64,000 nt of DNA from Sequoia sempervirens (GCA_007258455.2 VDFB02252616.1:116948128-117012127), one strand, 5' to 3'; shown: positions 1 through 12,866, numbered from the stretch's first letter. Numbers and translations are program-made. The notes: generated by a model from the sequence alone, not told the origin.

Positions 1-1490
1 GGGGGGTCTTTTGGATGTTGCATCTTCAGAAAAGTTAATATGAGGCCTCAAATCCTTGGGCGCCCATGATCACCTAGGGCGCCTAAGCTTTCTAGAGTTA
101 GAATATTTTCCCAACTTGTCACTCTCTTTTGTTCTTCTGATGAGTTCATGATTCTAGGAGTTTGAGAGGTCCCATGATCTAGCTGACGGATTTGTTACAT
201 AACTTATCTGAATTTGAGGGCAGACTCTTAGGAGTGATGTTTCCTAAAAGCTGCATCTTGGGGGTCAAGAGCTTGGGCGCCCTTGGCTAACTGGGGTGCC
301 CCTGACTAGCTAGGGTGCCCAACTCCTCCAAAGTTAGAATTTATTCTGAGATTTTCAACTTGCTTTTGACTTTTGATATTTGCTTATGTTTCTTCCTCTC
401 TGTTCTACCTTTGATATCTGATGACTGCCAACTTGGATGGACTTACTGATAGTTTTGTTGGAGAGCTGCTTCAAATTTGAAGAAGTAATGCTAGAGGTGT
501 TGGCTGTAAATTCACTCATTCATGCCTCCAAAATTTTGGGTGCTTATCTCCTTCTAGGGCACCTACCATTACCATACTTAACCATTTTTGCTTGATTTTC
601 AACCTTCAGATTTGAACCTTCATGTTTCAGCTTCAATTTGATACGGATTTGTCAATGATTAACAAGTCTAATGATCTGATGAAGACATCCACTGTGAAGT
701 TGACATAATCCTAAAGAGATTGAGCAAGTTTGCAAACCCTAATTGCTAGATTAGGTTCTCCAAAAGGTTGGGCGCACTTGGCCACCTGAGGCGCCCAAAG
801 TTCCCAGACTTAGATTATTTTATGATACTTCCATGGTTTGTATTTTGTCTCTTGGTTGAGACCTCTCTATTTGACCTCAAATTTTGGATGATTGGTTGAT
901 CTGATAACTGTGTTTTTTAACACACTACAGAGCTGAGAAGAATCTGAGCAACATTGTCTGGGAGCATAAACCCTAATTTCATCATTTGATGCCTTCAAAA
1001 GTTGGGCGCCTATCTCCTTTTGGGGAGCCCATGGCTGGCAAAATTAGTTTTTATTTTGCAATTTACAACTTTCTGCTTCATTCGACGTTTTTTCCTTTTC
1101 CTCGCTTGTTGGAGATGAAAAATTTTCTACGGCATGAGCATCCAGGTGCCTAGGCTGAGCTGGGGCGCTTGAAGTATCCAGACTTAGTCACAATTTTGCA
1201 TTTTTCAACTTTCACAACTCCCCTTCTTTATTCTTCGTTTTGCGTGCACGTTCATCATTTCTCATCTTCTGTTCAGTGCTTGAATGTTTGAATCTGACAC
1301 CTGGCAGCTGACTGATCTCCATTAATGGCCTTGGAGCTCCTAAAAAAGCTTCTAAAAAAGTAGAATAGACCCACTAGGGAAAAATTGGTCTTCTGACGAT
1401 TCTGATTGTACTAGCCTGATGAGGAAGTATTTTCGACCAATCAAAATTAGTTTGAACCCTAGAAGCCAAAATTTCTATTTTAGAAAATTT
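1..1490. repeat. Diverged tandem repeat rich in GGCGCC/GGGCGCCC
   Basis: A block containing GGGCGCC or a one-base variant, often paired with a second copy about 20 bp later, recurs near 58, 273, 537, 768, 1004 and 1145. It is followed each time by text like 'agacttagaatttttttgc...caactttc'. Spacing is mostly 215-264 bp. No reading frame of note crosses it. It looks like an old tandem array or part of an LTR. The left end lies outside the window. Confidence 0.6.
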
Positions 1491-1794
1491 TGCCAGTATT
1501 CGTTTTGAAAGAAACTCAAAAAAACCCAGAAAAAAAAAGTTTTATTTTTAGAAAGTTTCTAAAAATAGAAATTTTCCTAAAATTTAGGGCCAAAAAACTG
1601 AGATCTGGGTTTTTTAGACATGGTTAGTCTAAGCAGACCCAGATCATCAAATTTTGAAAATTTCAAGTTTTTGACCCTCATGCAAGACATGCAAACACCA
1701 ATTTTGACCTTTTTTTACAATTTTGACAAGACTTTCATCTATTTATGCAAAATGCCTAAGTGTAGCAAAAATTTTAATTTGGGGTATAACACAC

Positions 1795-2600
1795 GACACA
1801 TAACCCACTCAACCCACTCCTCAGCAAAACCAAAGGTAATAAGAACTTTCTGCAAGAAATTCCATTTAACTCTATCATAGGCCTTTGCCATATCTAGCTT
1901 GATGAACATAGCTTTTTATTTGGAGGACACCATAGAGTGAATAGTTTCAGTAGCAATGGCCACCCCATCCAGGATATGGGTCAAACCTGATTCAGCCCAT
2001 CCACCCCCTCACATTTTGGAATGAGGGAAAGGAAGGTAGAGTTCAAATCCCTCAGCATCTTCTTATTCCTTTGAGACTCACAAACGAACTCCAATAAGTA
2101 TAGCTTAATGATATCCCAAAATTCCTGAAAAAATTCAATCGAAAAGCCATCAGGGCTCTAGGCTTTCCCTTTCTTCATCTAAAAGACAGTAGCCTCCAAT
2201 TCTTCCAGTAAAATGTAGCCCAACAGGTTCTCATTCAACTCCCCAATAACCAAGGAGGGTATACAAGACAAAACATGGTTTTCTTCCGCCAAAACATCTT
2301 GAGAATCTTTTCTATATAATGAAACAAAGAACTACGAAGCTTCTCTAGATATATCATGCAAAGAAGATAAATGCTCACTCATATCATTCACAAGAACAAG
2401 AATAGAATTACCATGCCTCCTGGATTTCACCGAATTGAATAAGAATGCAGTGTTTTTGTCCCCCTTCTACAACCACTCAACACGATCCTTTTGTTTCCAA
2501 TAAATCTCCTCACGCAACTCACACTTTTCTAGAGCTTTCAAAGCCCTAAACTCCTCCCTGAGTAAATCCTCTAAAAGGCCCAACTCCCTTATCTCCTGGG
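1795..2600 (-). pseudogene. LINE reverse transcriptase N-terminal half, pseudogene
   Basis: Minus-strand translation gives the classic plant LINE sequence: FNSVKSRRHGNSILVLVND, then MKKGKA-stop-SPDGFSIEFFQEFWD, a run ending in LIPK, and near 1800-1910 MFIKLDMAKAYDRVKWNFL and FGFAEEWVEWVMC. These are RT fingers and early palm blocks, including the LDMAKAYDRV catalytic-Asp block. The YADD block and everything after it are missing because the homology ends abruptly near 1795. There are several stops and at least one frame change. Confidence 0.85.
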
Positions 2601-3545
2601 TAATGACATCCAAAAGTCAGTTTGAGCTGCAATGTTAGCATGAAAAAAATTTCCAAAACATTGCATGTTCCACCATTTGAGCTGATACTTCACATATTGC
2701 AACAATTTGGAAAAAGAATACATAACAATGTCCTAAGTGGGTCTTCCCATCCGCCACCATTCAGCCACATACTCCTGCAAAGAAGGATCTCTTAACCACA
2801 TAAGATGGAACTCTAAAGAGGGGGACCAAGCAATCTAGGCTAAATTAGCAGATAACTTAATAGGCCAATGATCCAAGCCCTTCCAATCTAGGATCTCAAA
2901 CCAAGTAGACCACAATCCTCCAATCCAGAAATAAAAGACCAAGAAACGATCAAGTCACTCAGCAATACAATTCTCCAACAACCTCCTATTGTTCCAAGTA
3001 AACTAGCCATTTTGGGGCTTGATGTTTCAAGAAAAAAATGTTATCACAGAGTAGGAAAGCAGAGAACTCCAATCTCGCATTGCCACCTTTTTTTTTATCT
3101 AACTCAATAATGGCATTAAAATCACTAGCAATAATCCAAGGGAAAAGAGGAGCGAGGCTCTAAATAAAATTGATATGAGACCACAAGTACTACTTACTAG
3201 GAAAATCAGTAGGCACATAGATGTTGATAGAAGAATAGTTTCCCCTGTCTCCATGCTTGAAGCAACCACAGAAATAGAAGACTTAGAAGACATGCACTAG
3301 AGGGGACAAATCTTCCAAGGGTTCCACAAGCAAGCCACACCCCAGCATTACCATGAGCCCCAATACACTAGCATTCACCCCGCCCCCATAACTTCAGCAA
3401 CAGACCAACCATACTCTTAACAGCCAACTTAGTCTCCTATAAAAAAAGAACATCAAGAGCATGGATTCTCACCAAATCATGAAAAAAAAATTGTTGAGGG
3501 CCACTGTTCAAGCCCCTTACATTCCAAGAGAGGATGATCATTTCA
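2600..3545 (-). pseudogene. LINE endonuclease (EEP family) pseudogene
   Basis: The minus strand opens at about 3545 with MIILSWNVRGLNSGPQQ, followed by HDLVRIHALDVLFL, a stop where the family has Gln, then ETKL. This is the N-terminal signature of the apurinic-like endonuclease that nicks target DNA for LINE priming, with Asn of WNVRG and Glu of ETKL as active-site positions. The rest of the domain is visible only in pieces because of frame changes and stops. It is continuous downstream with the RT of the same element. Confidence 0.8.
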
Positions 3546-3559
3546 GAGGGTTAGAAAAA

Positions 3560-4881
3560 TGAGAGTCCAAAGTCTAAATAGATCCTAACTCCACCAAAGT
3601 CTCCCCCATCATCTTGACTTTCTCTAAGTCCTTTCTCCCAAACTTGGAAGACTTCTCAACAACCCCTTTTTTTTTGTCTTTCTGAAGAAGTCCCAACATA
3701 GGAGAAGCCTAAATTCCTTTTACCAAATCAGACCCCATTTTCATCACCGGATTATAGATCTCTCCCTCTCCCATCTTCGCATTTGCAAGAGTCTCAGACC
3801 TCCCATAAACCACCAAACTAAGATTTGTGTCTATTTGTAAAGTACCAGCCTCCTAGGAAGTTTGAGTGTTAACTAGAATAATGTTCTCCTAAACCATTTC
3901 CAAAACTCCTTGATCCATAACCATAATACTCGGATTCACCTCTTGTTGACTAAGATCATCTAGAACCTCAAATCTGTTAAAGGTATCACCTTCCTTTCAC
4001 TCCTTAAAAGTCCTCTTTTGGCCATGATTCCTATTACAAGCCTTAACAGAAATAAAACCCTCTGCACCTGCAACCTCACCAGGGATTGGAGCCTTTCCTT
4101 TGTCAACCATAGGGGGGTTGCAAGGAGACTAAGTATTTTGAGACTCAAAAGGTTTATACCTTGGGCATCTTTGCTGCAAATGACCATATTCATGACATAG
4201 GCAACAACAAAAGGGCAATGTCTCATAATATAGATGTTACACCCAAGAATATAAACTGGCACAAATTTATGAAGAATCTAGAAGAGGGTTACTTAAATCA
4301 ATCTCAACACAAATGCAAGCAAATTTCATTACCTTTATGTCCTGAGTTTTCTAAGAAGGACTTGTTGGTTTCCCCAAAAGTGAAGCAACCCTATGCAAGA
4401 TTTTATTGTGCAAACATTCAACTAGAAATCTAGGGAGACACATCCACATCAGAACTCGATTCAGGAGCTCCTCTGAAGGATTAAAACCTGCATGTTAGGG
4501 TTTAATAAATAAACCAATTTGGTTGTGGAAATAAGGTCCACCCTCAAAAACTCTATTATGATCTTCCATGCAATTGAATGCCACCATGAATTAACTATTT
4601 TCCAACAACATTATTTCCATCTCACCTTCAGGAGACCGGGTTCATTGAGCCCACAACTCCAAAAATTGGAGTGATACCCTCATTCCCATGAATTTGCAAA
4701 TCAAGGAATGCTTTGAGAAATACTCGATATCCTCCGCAATTGATTCTGGTTGAATGACCAACACCAGCCTATCTTTGGTACGTTCCAAGCATCAATTTAT
4801 CTTCGGTATATGAGAACCACCAGACGGAACAAATCCACCATTGCTTGAATCATTTGAAAACAAATTATTATCAAAAACCAT
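3560..4881 (-). pseudogene. LINE ORF1 pseudogene: DUF4283-like domain and CCHC zinc knuckle
   Basis: The N-terminal half reads like the DUF4283 RNA-binding domain of plant LINE ORF1/gag-like proteins, with recognisable pieces such as FEGGPYFHNQIGLFIKPWH, GFNPSEELLNRVLMW and FACICVEIDLSNPL. Near 4190-4230 follows a zinc knuckle of spacing C-x2-C-x4-H-x4-C (CCLCHEYGHLQQRCPRY). The likely start is the ATG at 4879-4881 (MVFDNNLF), but an upstream extension cannot be excluded. Several in-frame stops and at least one frame change break it. By family knowledge it would bind LINE RNA in the ribonucleoprotein. This copy cannot make a full protein. Confidence 0.8.
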
Positions 4882-5384
4882 TAATGAACGATTTGGAGAG
4901 GATGCTCCAAATGCAACACGAAAAATATAGAGGGGATTTGACCCTCAATGCCTCCCTCAGAGTCATGCTAACAAAAACACAAAGACCTTGCCAGGTCGAT
5001 CAAGAATAAAAACCCTCACAACATAGGCCCAACAAAGGTTGAACCCAATGAGGTCGATACTCTACCCAAATGAACAAGCAAAGGCAGTGACTGTTTGTAG
5101 AAACACATGTAGAAGAGAAAGGATTTCAAAAAATCACTCCTCCACACCAACAAAACCCCACATACCAAAAGGAAGACATGCACAGTAAGAAAACAAATCC
5201 CCAAAACACAAAAACTTCCCACCCAACAGGAAAACATAGCCAATGAAGTCAAAGGATAGAGCAAGAATGACATGCAATGAGGGGATGGCCCTCATGCAGG
5301 CCACACAACAGTACACAGACTTGACCCAAGCAATGCCATCTGATCTCCCAACACACATGACATTTCACTATCATATTGGTTCTT

Positions 5385-6060
5385 GTATTTACCCTTGTAT
5401 TAACTTTTTATTTTTATTTTTGTTTGTTTATTTTCTTGCTTATTCTCATTTTTTTCCTTTATTTTGTTCTATCTTCTTTTAATTTATTTTTGTTCCTTCT
5501 TTTATAGGCTTTTTAAGGTTGTTTTTATTTCTTTCTATTTCTCTTATTTTAATGTTTTTTCTTTTGTATCATTTTCTAATCTTTTGCTTTGCTTCTCTTT
5601 TATTTGTTTATTTTTTCCTTTTGCTTCTTCATTTTTGTTCTTATTTATTTTCTTATTTTTGCTTTTTCTAATTTTTTAATTTATGCTTGATTGTTTTTCC
5701 TTTGTTCTTCTTGTGTTCTTATTTTCTATTTTATTCATTCATTGTTTATGTTCTTTTATATGTCCCCCCTTTTTATTTGTTCTTAATTTTTCCATTTAAG
5801 CTCCTTTTCTTGTCCCTTCCTTTTGATGTTCTTGTTTTTTCAATTTAATTGCTTTTGTTTAGTTTCTAATTTCTTTTGAGCTTATCTTATCTTACTATTT
5901 CCTTGTTTTTTGCTTCCATTTTTCCTCATAATGGTCTTTATTTTTTAATACTTTAATTTCCTTTTGTTTGTTTATTTCAATTTTTTTTGCTAATTGTCAA
6001 TTTCTCTTAATTCTTCTTATTTTCTTCTCTCGCACCCCTCCACCCCACCCTTTATTAGGC
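5385..6060 (+). repeat. T-rich low-complexity tract
   Basis: About 675 bp of T-rich pyrimidine-biased sequence, with runs such as tttatttttgtttgttta. Apparent reading frames here are Leu/Phe artefacts of composition. It ends beside the hammerhead-like motif at 6097, so it may be the 3' untranslated part of a retroelement. Confidence 0.7.
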
Positions 6061-6096
6061 TCTATTTGCACTCATTTCTTTCTATTGTTCCTCTTC

Positions 6097-6131
6097 CTGA
6101 TGATGGATCACTGAGTGTGATCCGAAACGTC
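6097..6131 (+). other. Hammerhead-ribozyme-like motif, copy 1
   Basis: The order is CTGATGA (6097-6103), one extra T, a 7-bp perfect stem GGATCAC/GTGATCC with loop TGAGT, then GAAAC and GTC. Core blocks CUGAUGA and GAAA on either side of stem II define hammerhead ribozymes, and such motifs are known from Penelope-like retroelements. Against it: there is an extra base between CUGAUGA and stem II, and the flanks do not pair as stem I. A second copy (59141-59175, minus strand) matches 28 of 35 positions by eye, so this is a repeat-family feature rather than chance. Confidence 0.5.
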
Positions 6132-7122
6132 TTTCTTTTTTGGCACAAAAACATAGACATTTGAATCCAAAAGCTTACACAAACAATGACAACTATCGCT
6201 AAGTTCTACAATAAATTCAATATTGAATTAATCTTAAGTAATAAAATCGAACTTGTGTATAATGGACTAGATAAACAATAAATGTTAAACATATAAGATG
6301 ATTTACTAAATGAATTCAAATAACTAAACTCATAATCATTATTTATCTTCTGTTGAAATGCAAGGAGGAAGGATCCAACTTATTGGCAATGGAAGGCTAC
6401 ACTAGATTTGTAGGGTAGTTATAAAGCTATCAAAATTCAAAGGCTATGTAGGGTAACAATGGACACCAAAACCAAATACTCCTACCTTTAATGAAATGAA
6501 CATGTTTAATTGAGTCACCTTAAAGGGCGCTATTTCAAATAATATATTTTTGACATTCAATTTGGAGTGCTTCAAATTTGTATAGTTGTTACCATTTGCA
6601 CATAGGAATTGGTGGTATGTATGGGTGGTGAAGTGTTGAGATCATACTAATAGTGAGTACGATAACACGTCATATTTGGTAATTTAAAATTATAGGTTTG
6701 GCATACATCGACATATATAGTAGAGTTTTCATATCCCAAGAATGAATTGATTTGATGACATTAGATTTGGTTAAATAAATTTATAATTTAATAGCATATT
6801 GACATGTACACCTCAAGCATTGTGCCAAGGTGGCATGTTAGTGGCAATAATAGTGGTAGGGAAAAATCATGGTAGAAACATAATTATGTAGCATAGAAAA
6901 TTATTTGAAATATTGACCATATGATTTGGAGCAAAAGAAAATGGGAAAATGAGAAGAACGAGAAACAAGTGGTGGGTCAAAGCTGCCATTGATTCATAAA
7001 ATTGATGAGAGTATGTTGGATCAACATGTTAGAACTAAGATTAATTTTTTATTTGAACCTCTTTTCCCAATTGCATACAATAAAGGATTAAGAGGAAGGG
7101 GAGAGGTGGGTGTTTCTAAGGT
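6132..7122. other. No gene recognised
   Basis: AT-rich sequence with no coding frame, LTR ends or repeat structure that I can support. Confidence 0.6.
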
Positions 7123-7127
7123 GTAAT
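7123..7127. repeat. Target-site duplication GTAAT, left copy
   Basis: Identical to 11174-11178 and directly abuts the TG of the 4-kb LTR. Confidence 0.65.
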
Positions 7128-7619
7128 TGTTACGCCCCATTTCTCAATTCCCATATTACTTTTACCTTTATGAGTAAATATGATGTTAAATGCAAAATCA
7201 TGACTTTAATATGTTTAATGGATGAATGTAATACATAAATATACATTATAATGTTATTGCTTTAATGCTTTGATGATGCCAATGATATATGATGTAAATG
7301 AATTTCATGTTATCGGCTAACTACCTTTATGATGCACTAAGTTGGATGCAGGAAGAATCGGGCCCTCAATGAGGAGAGGGAGAGTATCATCCAAGAGAGG
7401 AGTTTGGTTTGGTAACCCCTAATTTACCTACTTGAGCTATCACACACTCACACCCTAGTTAGTCAAGTTAAGTCAAGTTAGTATGGGCTATGTGTTGGTA
7501 AGTAAACCTAAGTTCAAAGCTTTTGGTTGATAGGTAAACTATGAGTTCGTTGTTTTGGAACCACCTTGGTCATTTAAACCAAATTGATCTAGAAAGGCAA
7601 AACTCTTGTACATGTCAAA

Positions 7620-8110
7620 GCATTATGTATGGAAATATAGATATATACATAGGTGCAAACATGAATGTAAAAATATGAATGTATATAAAGGCATAGGTAA
7701 ATACATGTGTATGTAAAAAGTAAAACTTGTATAAGTACTTTTTTGTATATATCATATATAAATGTATTGATATATATGTTAAATACATTAAAATACATAT
7801 ATAGAACATATGTATGTATATGGTCATATATATGTAAAGTCGATAATTAAAAGAGACATACAAAATATATATACATATGATTGTATATATATATATATGT
7901 CGAATCTATATATTAATATATATACATTATTTAATTATTATATGCAAATATATATTAAAATATATACTATCGTCTTTAATAGAAAATCGTATATATATCA
8001 ATATTTTGAAAAATGATTATGTATTATCAATAGGCAATAATATTTATATAATAACACATCTATCTGAATTAATGTATGGATATATATTACATTAGATTTA
8101 TATATTATAT
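7620..8110. repeat. AT-rich island inside the solo LTR
   Basis: Dense TATATA/ATACAT-type sequence. Overlapping Tyr/Ile-rich frames on both strands come from composition, not coding. Confidence 0.7.
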
Positions 8111-8933
8111 TATACAAATATAAATGTAGCCAAAGCATGACAAAATCTACCACGTTGAAAGGGGAATATAACTGTTTTAAAACAACAAACAAATGATAGC
8201 AAAAGCCATGCGCGGGTAAAGAATGAGCAGCAATTAAAGGCTAAGAAAGCCACATGTGAGAGAGAGGTGTGTAAGCCTTAAAGAGCTGAGGTTAATAAAT
8301 AATGGAGAGACGGGAGTAAAGCGTTGAATGAAGGAGTGTTAAGGCTGAAGTTCACACATGGATAAGTAAAGTTTAACCCAATCACTACGCATACATGTAT
8401 ATAGGCGATGGATTGAGCATAGAGTAGTTGCATTAAAAGCACATAGGTTCACTTTAGAAAGTTAAAACTATAGTATGAGCACCAATTTTGTTGTGCCATT
8501 TTAGGTGGAAAAGTGCAAATAGAAGTCAAAGTTGAGAGTTGAAAAAACCACGCTTAATCATATGGAAACATAAGACTTGGTCAAGCCACGAGCTGGCTGA
8601 AGATAATGAAGAGGGCGACTTGTTGTGGCAAGCAACCAATAACCACAATGCAAATAAGAAACCTGTAGGACATCATTTCTGCATTTGACTAAGTAAAAGA
8701 TCTATTGCTGACAGTTTATTGAGGCGAATTAGCTGAGTAGAAGAGGTTGAAGTTGTTGGGATTATTTATGTGTTTGCATTTTATTTATTTGAGAAGCCAT
8801 TTTGTACTTAGATTGGCTTAGTTGACTCATTTAAAGGAGAAGTTGGTTTTTGCTATTTAGTGGTGATAGATGGAAGGGAAAAGGTGGCAGATTTGAGAAC
8901 TTAAATTGTAGCATTAAGCTTCTCAATGTTTTG

Positions 8934-8941
8934 TATAAATA
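8934..8941 (+). promoter_or_regulatory. TATA box of the solo LTR
   Basis: TATAAATA followed by GAGGATAG, a strong plant TATA box. It lies about 1.8 kb into the 4-kb LTR, where the U3/R boundary would be expected. Confidence 0.55.
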
Positions 8942-9689
8942 GAGGATAGTCCTTTGGGTTTTGTCATTCGTTCATTTCATTATTCCAATCCATTTTGTTG
9001 TAGAATTTTGTGAGCATAAGCTAAGTTCTTGAGTGTTGAGGAGAGGTGAGAGAGAGAGTATTTCATTGAGAAAGTTAGAGGTTTTGCTTGTATAGTTTGA
9101 GTGTTTGGAATTAGAGTTAGATTGGTGAGCAAGCTAGAAGTAGAAGGAGCAAAAAATGAAGTTTAGCACCAAGCTTGGAAGGAAAATTCTCATTGGGAGC
9201 TATATTCCAAGCAAGCTAGTATTACTTCTCTATTCTTTTATGTTTGATACCATATTTGCTTATGATTGCAAGTATTTGAGGAAAAGATGATTATATGTTA
9301 TGTTGAGCTTGCTTGCATGAACTTTGAGGATTTCTTATTTTGGTGAAACCTTATTGGTTTATGCTTATATATTTATCCTTTATGTTGAAATTTATTTGGT
9401 TGTTTGCTAAAGGGGATAACCATAGAGTATTAGTATAATACCAAGGTTGATATAGACCATATGTGTGTTTACCTGGATCATGTAGTATGGGAAACAATAT
9501 TGCATTGAAGTGTTATATTGAAATTGTTAGGCTATGATACAAACCATAAAGGTAGTTCATCCTTGATTGGTTACTCATATCTCCTTGAAGGTAGGAGAAA
9601 AGTCTATTCCCAAGGTTAGGAAATATATTTGGATATGATTATATTAGTAATAAAAAATAGGGTTGAAAACGTATTTAATTTAATGATAT

Positions 9690-9690
9690 T

Positions 9691-9715
<25 letters not shown>
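9690..9715. repeat. (TA)n microsatellite
   Basis: Uninterrupted TA dinucleotides, about 13 units, inside the solo LTR. Confidence 0.9.
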
Positions 9716-9721
<6 letters not shown>

Positions 9722-11173
9722 TTCTGATTATGTTGTTATATTATACTTACTCAAGAGTCTATACCTTATTATGGTATTCTAGACTTAAAGAAGAGGACTT
9801 TGCATCTCAACAACCTAGAGCCATAATTCAAGGAAACTATGAAGTGTAGAAGCACAAACTCTTGTCCAACTGAAAATGTCCTCCAAATTAGATATGAATT
9901 TAGTGTACATTGTAAACATGTGAATATTGGAGTCTTATTAAAAGAAAGGTTTTATGATTGATTATGAATATGGAAACATAGAAACCTTACAGGATAAGTT
10001 GGAAAGAACCATTAAAAATGGAGAATAATCAAAAGGGCATGCTGGAGAGAGAAATCACATTAGTTTGATATGCTTATTTGTAGAATTTGATGGTAAAAGT
10101 CAAATAGTGATAACTAGAGGGTATTATTATAATATATTATAGGTTATCATAAGTCAAATATTTCATAGCATTAATTGTTATATTGGGGAAAATGGTAAAT
10201 ATAGAAGTAACATGTTAGAATGTCATTTTGTGATGTTATGTAAACTCGTATAGGGAATGAGGTTCAATCCTAAGATTAGGATAAATTGAGGTTGGGAGTA
10301 ACCTAAATGGTCATTTAGATCACTTGAGAATGCATTATCCTTTGGGATGAAATCATGTTATGGAATTAAACTTGTTAAGAGTTAGTATGGTCATATTACT
10401 TACCAAATTGAGCAATAGGGTGGGTGAACATACAACATCCACTTCATAGAGGTGAGACACCACTCCTTAAAAAGTGAGTTTGAACATAATGATCAAATAT
10501 TTATCCAAAGTAGTGTAAGTTGTCATTGATTACACTATCAATTCATTGTGGGCCGGGGTTGCATTACTAGGCTGGTAATTGTCATGCATGTAGGCAAGTA
10601 TCCACTTATGGTAAGCTCTAGATATGTAGGACACAACACCAAGCTCAGGTGGGCTATTATCATTTATGAGAGATACCAGACCAAACTCTTCATTGAAGGG
10701 TAGGGCCATCTTAGCGGTATGGTGGGTGTGAGGGACTGCAGTTAGTTCATGGTTGATGGTTGGTGAAAAAGTGCTTGTGTGATGCTCTCCCTCATGTAGT
10801 AGGCAGTCAAAATTTGAGGATGTATGCTAGCAAGGACATCTAGACAATTTATAATTTATTCCATTAAGCTATTGAGAGCTATGCATGTAATCATGATCTT
10901 ATATCTTATGAAAATGTATATGAATATGTAATCATTACTTGGAAATATGTAATGTACTTTACAAAAATGCAATGGAAATTTGAAATGGGATTATTTCGAA
11001 TATGCATCTTTTATTATTGAAGTGCAATAGGATTTTGCAATGGGTTTATTTCAAATGTGTGTATTTATTATTGAAATGGAAATTATGGAAAAAATTTATT
11101 GCTATGTATTGGAGAATTCACATATGGGATAAACTTAGGTTAAAACATAGGGTAAAACATTAGGCTTATTACA

Positions 11174-11178
11174 GTAAT
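11174..11178. repeat. Target-site duplication GTAAT, right copy
   Basis: Follows the terminal CA of the 4-kb LTR. Confidence 0.65.
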
Positions 11179-11567
11179 ATTTTTTAGAATTAAGTGTTTT
11201 TGAAGATTTTCGAAGATATCTATCACATTATCTTCAGCTTTGTCTTTAGTTACACCTTTCCAACTCATTAAACATTCTCTAAATACCATCACAAGAAAGT
11301 TGGATTTAAATATTCATCAATTATTCCATCAAATGGACATTCTTCTTACTTATTACAATAATTAATTAGTACAAACTCTACCCTTTATCCTTGTCTTATT
11401 TTTCATATTTTTCTATTAAAGGAATTTCCACCATAGATAAATTGACTTATATGCATTCAATGAACTCACATTTGCATCAAGGAACTTTGATTTCATAGGA
11501 AGAGTGTAAGAAATATGAAGCATATTAATGTTTGGGTAAATTCTATGTGGTATAGAACAATTTCTTA
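11179..11567. other. No gene recognised
   Basis: AT-rich spacer between the 4-kb solo LTR and the next LTR element. Confidence 0.6.
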
Positions 11568-11572
11568 GAAAT

Positions 11573-12855
11573 TGTAAAGGGTGAAAAAGTTAACTTCTAT
11601 AAAGGATATATTCCTTGATAGTTAATCTCACTCTTTACACTAGGATAACCAATGGTTTAAGATTACCTACATCTACTTTGGTAATCCATTTTATAGAGAT
11701 TTAATTATAAATGGAAAAGTAAAAGGGTCTAGCTAAAATGTTTGATGAAAACAACAAATGGTGAATAAATATGTTTCAATAGAAAAATAATTACTTTTTA
11801 AAAACAAAAATGAATACTACAAGCAATGAGGAACTTGGGATTAAAATTTGGAAGTCTCAACCTAGGACACTAGCGCAAGATGAGGACATCCCCATGATGC
11901 GCTATCATCTAGTTTGAAAACAAAACAAAATGTACAACCAAGTATGGAATATTCACCTTTATGCACAACACACAAAAATAAAATCTTGGAATAAAAGGAA
12001 ACTATAATATCTAAGAAAAACATGACAAAGTCTATTTAAGTATGAAAGTAAAATGAATAATTTAGAAAAGATATCACTAGATGAAGTTGCTTATTTCTCC
12101 AGCAAAACCTATGATAAAAAGAGAAGAAAAAATTATAAAAAATATGGATATTAAGGGGCTTGCCTTAGTCAAACCCTTGTCGTGGTATTTCTACCTCCAT
12201 GAACAACTTGGATTTTTTATATACTTTGAAATAAAAAATAACAATAGTTGAGATAGAATCAATCCTAATTTTTCTATGCAAGTACTTAGGATTATGAACT
12301 ATGATAAAATAAGGATAATAATGAGAGAAAGGGAACAATATAATCAAGAATAGAGTCACCTAGAGCTTTCAAAAATCCTCAAGAAGATCAATGCTACATT
12401 TATTCAACTATTGTCATAATCCCATGAAGATTCTTGCTTGAAAATAAAGTAGAGATCACATGCAAAATGACTAGAATTATGTAGCTTGTTGGTTTTTATT
12501 CACAAATTAGAGCTTCAAGAAAAATTACCAAGTGATAGAATGAGAATCTAAATAAAAAATTGGAAGAAAAAAAGGCAAGTTAGAAGTTAGGAAGCAATTC
12601 ATATTCACATGTAGGTTTGTTACTCTATTGACTGTCAATGAGATCGGGAGAAAGCAATGCTTAAACGACCATAGAATTCATGATTTTTTTTAATGAGATG
12701 CTAGAGCATTGCATGGATGTACGCACATTGTGCTACCATATGAGAAATTTTGGACTCAAATATCTCAAATCATCACAAAAATATGAGAAATATAAAACCA
12801 AAGTGCTAACATTTTATAGTGTGAAACTTGCAAGGGTATGCAATTTTTTATTTTT
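11573..12855 (-). repeat. Left LTR (3' LTR in element orientation)
   Basis: Aligns along its length with 18076-19056 plus 22098-22483, for example 'ttctataaa.gatattcctt' and 'gcaagggtatgcaattttt'. The end is set by the switch to a C-rich stretch at 12856, so it is accurate to perhaps 10 bp. Confidence 0.7.
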
Positions 12856-12866
12856 CCCCCACCTTA
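12856..12866 (-). other. Candidate polypurine tract
   Basis: The minus strand reads purine-rich (ggtggggg) directly before the left LTR, the position required for plus-strand priming. Confidence 0.45.

Larger units (their letters stand above)
1795..4881 (-). mobile_element. Decayed L1-type LINE, 3'-truncated
   Basis: Reading the minus strand from 4881 down, the order is ORF1 (DUF4283-like RNA-binding region, then zinc knuckle), an endonuclease beginning MIILSWNVRGLN, an endonuclease-RT linker, and the N-terminal half of a LINE reverse transcriptase. RT similarity stops near 1795, before the YADD block, so the 3' half is absent. Stops and frame changes run throughout. No target duplication was identified. 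The architecture is that of plant L1 LINEs. Confidence 0.88.
7128..11173 (+). mobile_element. Solo LTR, 4,046 bp, with perfect 5-bp target duplication
   Basis: The segment starts TGTTACGCCCC and ends GGCTTATTACA (TG...CA). It is flanked by GTAAT on both sides (7123-7127 and 11174-11178). No second copy of its start lies inside it and no gag or pol similarity is visible, so a single long LTR left by recombination between the two LTRs fits best. A TATA box at 8934-8941 suggests + orientation with transcription starting near 8965. An alternative is a non-coding element whose two LTRs I failed to see. Confidence 0.65.

Noticed and set aside
5464..5679. Open Phe/Leu-rich frame like a small membrane protein
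   Set aside because: It lies in a T-rich low-complexity tract where any frame encodes Phe/Leu; no start context or family.
7589..8192. Several overlapping Tyr/Ile-rich frames on both strands
   Set aside because: Composition artefact of TATA/ATAC sequence inside the solo LTR.
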